Source of the DNA: an uncultured bacterium
GTDB taxonomy: Bacteria > Planctomycetota > UBA8108 > UBA1146
Assembly: GCA_913056395.1 (NCBI GenBank)
Contig: CAJXMG010000007.1
Coordinates: 1-64,000 of the forward strand
DNA: 64,000 nt
Direction of reading: 5' to 3'
Part shown: one piece after another, positions 58,968 to 64,000 of the stretch
Layout: each line of letters begins with the position of its first letter
Position numbering within the stretch: the stretch's first letter is position 1
Position numbers and translations under genes: made by a program
The notes under the pieces: model-generated
The model's database searches: none
Told to the model about the DNA's origin: nothing
What the model saw: the letters and a program-made list of their open reading frames with translations, nothing else

Positions 58968-60135
58968 GAATCTTCACGTGCTGATACTTGCCGGCGGTTC
59001 AGGCCGGCGATTGTGGCCGTGGAGTCGACCAGGAATCCGCAAACCGGAGTTGCCTCTGGTTTCTAGTCGAAGCCCTCTTGAAGAGACGATCGATTCTTCC
59101 CTGCTTTTCGTCCCACCAGAGCGCATTCATCTGGTTGCCGCAGAAGGGTATCTCTCTGATCCGGGGTTATGCCAGTGGATAATTGAGCCGAGGGGGAGAA
59201 ACACTTTGCCCGCTATCATGCAGGGGGCGAAGTGTTTGTATGAACAAGACCCTGAGGCATTGCTTCTCGTTCTGCCTGCTGATCAGCACGTTTTCGACAG
59301 GGATCCATTCAGGGGGGGGCTTCTGGAAACGATTCATGAGCTTCAAGCCCAACCCGATACTTTCTGGATTCATGGCACCGCTGCAGAACCTTCTTCCGAT
59401 TTTGGCTGTATTTCGCAGGATACTTCTACAGGTGCCGTGGACTTCGTGGAGAAGCCAACGCCAGAGAGAATTCATAAGATCAAATTGGAGATCGAAGCGA
59501 CAGGTTCGACCAGAAAGTGTTTTCGTCATTGTGGGATCTTCGGCTTCGGTGCCAAATTCTTCATCGAGCAAATGAAGCAACTCGGAATTGAAACTGTTGA
59601 AGAGACTCCGGAGTTGTCGATCGACCACTACCTCTTGAGTAGCAGTGATTTCTCAAGCCAATTAAAATTTCGGGATCTTGGCCATCGTTGGAGTGATCTC
59701 GGGGACTGGAAGACGATTCGTGAAATCAGGTCCCGTTTTCATTCATCGAATTCCCGTGTGATGATTCGTTGGTCTCCATTTGAAGAGCTTCCCCGTTATC
59801 CATTGGGAACTCCTGTGGTCATGGATGGTGAGGAACCTGTGATTCACGGGGAGGATTCGAGAAGAGTGGTGGCGTTGGGAATGGGTCCGTTTGAGATCTT
59901 CTTCGGTCCTGAAGGAATTCGTTTTATTGGATCAGAGCAGCAGAAATCACTGGATCCGACCGGTATCGTTCTCAATACAACCGGAGAATCGCTGAAGATC
60001 AGTGGGCTGGTCGGAGGATTGGTTGTGTGCATGGAAGATTTGATCCTGGTTTGCTCTGAAAGGGGGTTGGCCTCCGGGTTGATCCCTGAAGCCTCGCAGA
60101 TTCTCGATGGGGAAATGTCGAAAGGTTCATCATGA
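58960..60135 (+). CDS. Mannose-1-phosphate guanylyltransferase-like nucleotidyltransferase
   Basis: VLILAGGSGRRLWPWSRPGIRKPELPL; EPRGRNTLPAI; LVLPADQHV; VDFVEKPT; LGHRWSDLGDWKTI. Confidence 0.88.
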   Translation: MSENLHVLILAGGSGRRLWPWSRPGIRKPELPLVSSRSPLEETIDSSLLFVPPERIHLVAAEGYLSDPGLCQWIIEPRGRNTLPAIMQGAKCLYEQDPEALLLVLPADQHVFDRDPFRGGLLETIHELQAQPDTFWIHGTAAEPSSDFGCISQDTSTGAVDFVEKPTPERIHKIKLEIEATGSTRKCFRHCGIFGFGAKFFIEQMKQLGIETVEETPELSIDHYLLSSSDFSSQLKFRDLGHRWSDLGDWKTIREIRSRFHSSNSRVMIRWSPFEELPRYPLGTPVVMDGEEPVIHGEDSRRVVALGMGPFEIFFGPEGIRFIGSEQQKSLDPTGIVLNTTGESLKISGLVGGLVVCMEDLILVCSERGLASGLIPEASQILDGEMSKGSS

Positions 60136-60569
60136 GTGTGTGGGTTGGTATCGATCCCGGCGAGAAACGAATCGGTATGGCCAGAGCGGATGCCATGGGG
60201 GTGCTGGCTACGCCCAGGGGAGTGTCTGCCAATCGGAATGAGCTTTTGCGGTGGCTGAAATCCGTCGAGGAGGATTACGGATTGGCGGGGGTCATCGTCG
60301 GTTGTCCCCGAAACATGGACGGCTCATTTGGTCCCATGGCACTGAGGTCTCTGGAGTTGACCCGTTGGCTTCGGCAGGGGGTAGAGGTTCCGGTAAGGCT
60401 GTGGGACGAACGGTTGACGACGCAACAGGCCCAGAGTGTCGGCAAAGAGGCTGCGATTGACGAGAAAGCGGCTGCGATCCTGCTTCAGTCCTATTTGGAC
60501 GCAGGAACGCCGGATACCGACGATCCTCCCGGATTGCTGGATGCGGATTCAGGGAAAAGCACGGGTTGA
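60132..60569 (+). CDS. ruvX: YqgF/RuvX-family Holliday junction resolvase-like
   Basis: VGIDPGEKRIGMARAD; VIVGCPRNMDGSFG; LWDERLTTQQA. Confidence 0.92.
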   Translation: MSVWVGIDPGEKRIGMARADAMGVLATPRGVSANRNELLRWLKSVEEDYGLAGVIVGCPRNMDGSFGPMALRSLELTRWLRQGVEVPVRLWDERLTTQQAQSVGKEAAIDEKAAAILLQSYLDAGTPDTDDPPGLLDADSGKSTG

Positions 60570-60714
60570 GGGCCAATTTCAGCCAGAATGGCCACAATTT
60601 CTTGCCCTTCTGGTCAGTCTAGGTAGCATTCATACCTTGGGAAGGGACTGAACAGCTTCGCTGGAGCGTTTCCGCACTGTTCAGAACCACAAGAGACAAA
60701 GGTATCGTTTTTCG

Positions 60715-60984
60715 ATGAGCATTACAGCAGAGCGCAAGGCTGAACTGATCCAGGAGTACAAGACCTCTGAAAATGACAGGGGTTCCGCCCAGATCCAGAT
60801 CGCCATTCTTACCGAAAGAATCAGAAACATCACGGACCACCTCCGCACGATGAAAAAGGATTTTGCGAGCCGTCGTGGCCTCCTGATTCTGGTCGGCAAA
60901 AGGACGCGCCTTTTGAAGTATCTCCAGCAAAAAGACAGGGCTGAATATCTTCGCCTGATCGAGTCGCTGGGATTGCGTCGCTAG
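60715..60984 (+). CDS. rpsO: 30S ribosomal protein S15
   Basis: [52 protein letters not shown]. Confidence 0.97.
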   Translation: MSITAERKAELIQEYKTSENDRGSAQIQIAILTERIRNITDHLRTMKKDFASRRGLLILVGKRTRLLKYLQQKDRAEYLRLIESLGLRR

Positions 60985-61181
60985 AGAACCGATTCTGCAC
61001 ATTCAAGTTGCGGATTGCGATTCTTCATCGAGAGTCACACACCGAATACTGTGTCTTGGTCCATTTTATGCGATCGAGTCCGGTCGTTCCCTCTCCATTG
61101 GCGATTTGCCGTGGAGATAGTGTGAGTCGATCCCTCATTTCCCTCTGAATCTAAAAAGTTTCGAAGACAAGAATCTAATAA

Positions 61182-61218
61182 GACGCAAGGTGCGTCGGCA
61201 GCATGGGCTGCCAGGAGG
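61182..61218 (+). promoter_or_regulatory. Tandem hairpins directly upstream of the pnp Shine-Dalgarno
   Basis: GACGC-AAGGT-GCGTC (61182-61196) abuts GGCAGC-ATGG-GCTGCC (61197-61212), then AGGAGG. Confidence 0.7.
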
Positions 61219-61222
61219 ATAC

Positions 61223-63472
61223 ATGACTCATGTAGTTTCAAGAGAAGTTGGGGGCAAGACCCTCAGCATCGAGACCGGCCTGATTGCCAAGCAGGCAGCC
61301 GGAGCGACCATTGTTCGCTGGGGAGACTGTGCAGTTTTCTGTGCAGTGACCTGGGGAGAGCCCCGTTTTGGCGGTGATTTCTTCCCGCTGACCGTGGACT
61401 ACCGCGAGAACAACTATGCGGCCGGAAAGATCCCTGGAGGATTCTTCAAGCGTGAAGGCCGTCCAACCACCAAGGAAATCCTGACCGCAAGGCTGATTGA
61501 CCGTCCGGTTCGTCCGTTGTTCCCCGATGGGTTCATCAAGGATGTTTCCGTAGCCTGTGCCGTACTGTCCGCGGATCGTGAAAATGACCCGGACATTCTC
61601 GCCATGATTTCGGCTTCTGCGTCTCTGAGCATTTCAGAGTTGCCTTTTGAGGGGCCCATCGGTTCCGTTCGTATTGGACGGGTCAACGGTGAGTTTGTGG
61701 TGAATCCCGATCATGCCACTCGCGAAGAGAGTGACGTGGACCTCGTTGTTGCAGCCACCAAGGAAGCGATCGTCATGGTCGAGGCCGGTGCGCTGGAAGT
61801 CGACGAGTCGGTCATGATCGATGCGCTTGAGCTGGCTCATAAAGAGTGCCAGGTCATCATCGAAATGATCGAGGAGTTGACCGGTCTTGCTGGCAAGCCG
61901 AAGATGGAGTTCGTTGCCCCTGAGGTCGACGAGGAACTTCGAAACAAGGTTCATGGCATGGCCTACGATCGCTTTCGTGAGGCGATTCGGGTCACCGGCA
62001 AGCATGAGAAAAAGCGGGCCATGGATGTCATTAGTAATGAGATCCTCGAAGAGCTCTGTCCCGCTGACCAGGTTGAGGCCGGAACCTGTCCCGATCCCAA
62101 AGATGTGAAATCGTTCCTGGGTGGGGTCAAGAAAAAGGTCGAGCGGGATCTGATCATTCAGGAATCGAGCCGTGCTGACGGCAGAGGCTTGACCGATATC
62201 CGCCAGATCGATACCGAACTCAGTTTCCTTCCGCGTACTCATGGCTCTGCCGTGTTTACCCGTGGTGAGACTCAGGCCATCGTCACTGCAACCCTTGGTA
62301 CTTCCTTTGACGAGCAGCGGATTGACGGCCTGATCGATGAGAAGCGTGAAAGATTCATGCTTCATTACAACTTCCCGGCCTATTGTGTGGGTGAGTCTTG
62401 GCCGAATCGCGGACCGAAGCGTCGGGAGATCGGACATGGTGCCCTCGCCGAGCGCTCGATTCGTTCCGTATTGCCCGATCACGATGATTTCCCTTACACC
62501 CTTCGCGTGGTCAGTGACATCACCGAGTCCAACGGATCGTCCTCCATGGCCAGTGTCTGTGGTGGAGTTCTGGCCCTGATGGACGCCGGTGTTCCCCTGA
62601 AGCGTCCGGTCGCCGGTATCGCCATGGGTCTGATCGAAGACGGTGATAACCACTACGTTCTGTCCGACATTCTCGGTAGCGAAGATGCCCATGGAGACAT
62701 GGATTTCAAAGTGACCGGAACCCAAAAAGGAATTACCGCTCTGCAGATGGACGTCAAGATCTCCGGCCTGAGCCGTGAGTTGATGGGGCGTGCTCTTGAA
62801 CAGGCCAAAGAAGGTCGAATCCATATTCTTCGTGAAATGCTCAAGAAGTTGGACCGCCCGCGCGAGGAGGTCTCTCCGCTCGCTCCGAAAATCATGCGAA
62901 TCAAGATCGATCCGGAAAAGATTGGCATCGTGATCGGCCCTTCTGGAAAAGTCATCAAAGGCATTCAGGAGGAAACTGGCGCAACTATCGAGATCGAGGA
63001 TACCGGTACGATCACGATCTGGGGCAAGGACAACGAGAGTGCAACTGCAGCCAGAGAGCACATCGAGATGTTGACCCAGGATGTCGAAGTGGGCCGCGTC
63101 TACAACGGCAAGGTCGTTTCCATCAAGGATTTCGGTTGTTTCGTCGAAGTGCTTCCTGGCCAAGAAGGTCTTGTTCACGTGTCTGAGCTTTCCGGTGATT
63201 ACGTGGACGACGTCAACTCTGTGGTCAGCCGTGGCGACGAGTTGCGCGTGAAAGTTCTTGAGAGTGATCCTCAAGGTCGCTTGCGTCTGTCTCATAAAGC
63301 CGTCCTGATTGACGAGGGCAAAATTGAGCCCACTGCTGTCGCTCAGGGGGACGGAGACCGTGGTCGCGGTGGTGATCGCGGAGGAGACCGTGGACGTGGT
63401 GGAGACCGTGGACGTGGAAGAGGTGGTGACAGGGGACGCGGTGGAGACCGCGGTCGTGATCGCCGTCGCTGA
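61223..63472 (+). CDS. pnp: Polynucleotide phosphorylase with an RGG/DRG-rich C-terminal tail
   Basis: PNPase core, KH (IGPSGKVIKGIQEETGATIEI), S1 (GRVYNGKVVSIKDFGCFVEVLPGQEGLVHVSEL), tail GDRGRGGDRGGDRGRGGDRGRGRGGDRGRGGDRGRDRRR. Confidence 0.97.
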   Translation: MTHVVSREVGGKTLSIETGLIAKQAAGATIVRWGDCAVFCAVTWGEPRFGGDFFPLTVDYRENNYAAGKIPGGFFKREGRPTTKEILTARLIDRPVRPLFPDGFIKDVSVACAVLSADRENDPDILAMISASASLSISELPFEGPIGSVRIGRVNGEFVVNPDHATREESDVDLVVAATKEAIVMVEAGALEVDESVMIDALELAHKECQVIIEMIEELTGLAGKPKMEFVAPEVDEELRNKVHGMAYDRFREAIRVTGKHEKKRAMDVISNEILEELCPADQVEAGTCPDPKDVKSFLGGVKKKVERDLIIQESSRADGRGLTDIRQIDTELSFLPRTHGSAVFTRGETQAIVTATLGTSFDEQRIDGLIDEKRERFMLHYNFPAYCVGESWPNRGPKRREIGHGALAERSIRSVLPDHDDFPYTLRVVSDITESNGSSSMASVCGGVLALMDAGVPLKRPVAGIAMGLIEDGDNHYVLSDILGSEDAHGDMDFKVTGTQKGITALQMDVKISGLSRELMGRALEQAKEGRIHILREMLKKLDRPREEVSPLAPKIMRIKIDPEKIGIVIGPSGKVIKGIQEETGATIEIEDTGTITIWGKDNESATAAREHIEMLTQDVEVGRVYNGKVVSIKDFGCFVEVLPGQEGLVHVSELSGDYVDDVNSVVSRGDELRVKVLESDPQGRLRLSHKAVLIDEGKIEPTAVAQGDGDRGRGGDRGGDRGRGGDRGRGRGGDRGRGGDRGRDRRR

Positions 63473-63497
63473 TCCGCTATTGATTTGATTCTTGGAA

Positions 63498-63529
63498 GGG
63501 GCAATCCTGAGAGGGTTGCCCCTTTTTTT
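63498..63529 (+). terminator. Rho-independent terminator after pnp
   Basis: GGGGCAATCC...GGGTTGCCCC (10 bp with one wobble) followed by T7. Confidence 0.92.
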
Positions 63530-63544
63530 GTGCGAAAGTGGATT

Positions 63545-64000
63545 ATGAACCGTCTCCTTCTCAAATCTGCAAGACGCTATCCCAGTTCAGATGCTGGACT
63601 GGAAGATCTGCTGATCGATTCCGGGAAAGTGGTGCAGTGGATTCCCTCCGGGTCTGAAAACCCTTCCGTGGATCAAGTCGTCGATCTCGAGGGTCGCTGG
63701 GTGTTACCCGGATTCGTCGACAGTCATTTGCATCTTCTGTACACCGAGCAACATTCACGGCAAATCTCATTGGCCGAGAAATCCCTGGACCGCTGTATCA
63801 CTGATCTGAAGGCCGCAACCCGTGAAGGGGGTTCATTGGTCGGTCATGGCTGGAGAGATCCTCTGCCCGCTGAAATGCTGCCGACTCCGGCCGCATTTCT
63901 GGATCGCCACTTCCCGGACAAGGCTGTCCTGCTTTGGAATGCGGACTTCCACAGAGTGCTCGTGACTCCTGTGATTCTTGCTCAACTTGGCAAGGAATCG
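63545..64000 (+). CDS. Amidohydrolase-family protein, 3' truncated by the window edge
   Basis: MNRLLLKSARRYPS...VVDLEGRWVLPGFVDSHLHLLYTEQ (PGFVDSHLH metal motif); open to position 64000. Confidence 0.85.
   Translation, partial: MNRLLLKSARRYPSSDAGLEDLLIDSGKVVQWIPSGSENPSVDQVVDLEGRWVLPGFVDSHLHLLYTEQHSRQISLAEKSLDRCITDLKAATREGGSLVGHGWRDPLPAEMLPTPAAFLDRHFPDKAVLLWNADFHRVLVTPVILAQLGKES

Noticed and set aside
61634-63295. 553-aa minus-strand ORF antisense to pnp
   Set aside because: Striking length, but fully antisense to an unambiguous PNPase and without recognisable motif; codon-bias shadow.

Overview
This 64 kb window looks like core chromosome from a Planctomycetota-like bacterium. The phylum call rests on 16S signatures (GGATTAGGCATGCAAGTC, GGGAGGCTGCAGTCGAGAATCTT) and is an inference. 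Left part (minus strand): a copper-linked cluster of two giant paralogous multicopper oxidases, each carrying a long 45-aa/135-bp Asp/Cys-rich repeat domain. The left one runs off the window edge. Between them is a SCO1-cytochrome c fusion. Middle: a zinc-type dehydrogenase, cupin, recA, an operon with a GspK-like pseudopilin fused to a LamG-like domain plus two paralogous secreted proteins, then purD, a UbiA-family gene, rseP, dxr and lgt. A complete linked rRNA operon (16S-tRNA-Ile-tRNA-Ala-23S-5S) follows, with promoter, boxA and terminator candidates. Next come an acyl-CoA gene cluster (three crotonases, an MDR dehydrogenase, a 3-hydroxyacyl-CoA dehydrogenase), a secreted TIG/dockerin-like protein, tRNA-Pro(CGG), an M29 aminopeptidase/epimerase operon, phosphohexomutase, nucleoside salvage genes, VWA, NPCBM, SPOR and SH3 proteins, and an RNA-metabolism block (rny-ymdB-dtd-dnaJ-like-manC-like-ruvX-rpsO-pnp). 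I saw no CRISPR array, prophage or transposase. The observations I would follow up first: a paired compensatory change in the 16S central pseudoknot that also hits two 'universal' primer sites; the duplicated MCO/SCO copper cluster with Cys-bearing Ca-type repeats; the pseudopilin-LamG operon with a tandem uncharacterised family; and pnp with tandem 5' hairpins and an RGG-type tail. No homology search was run; all family calls come from reading motifs.
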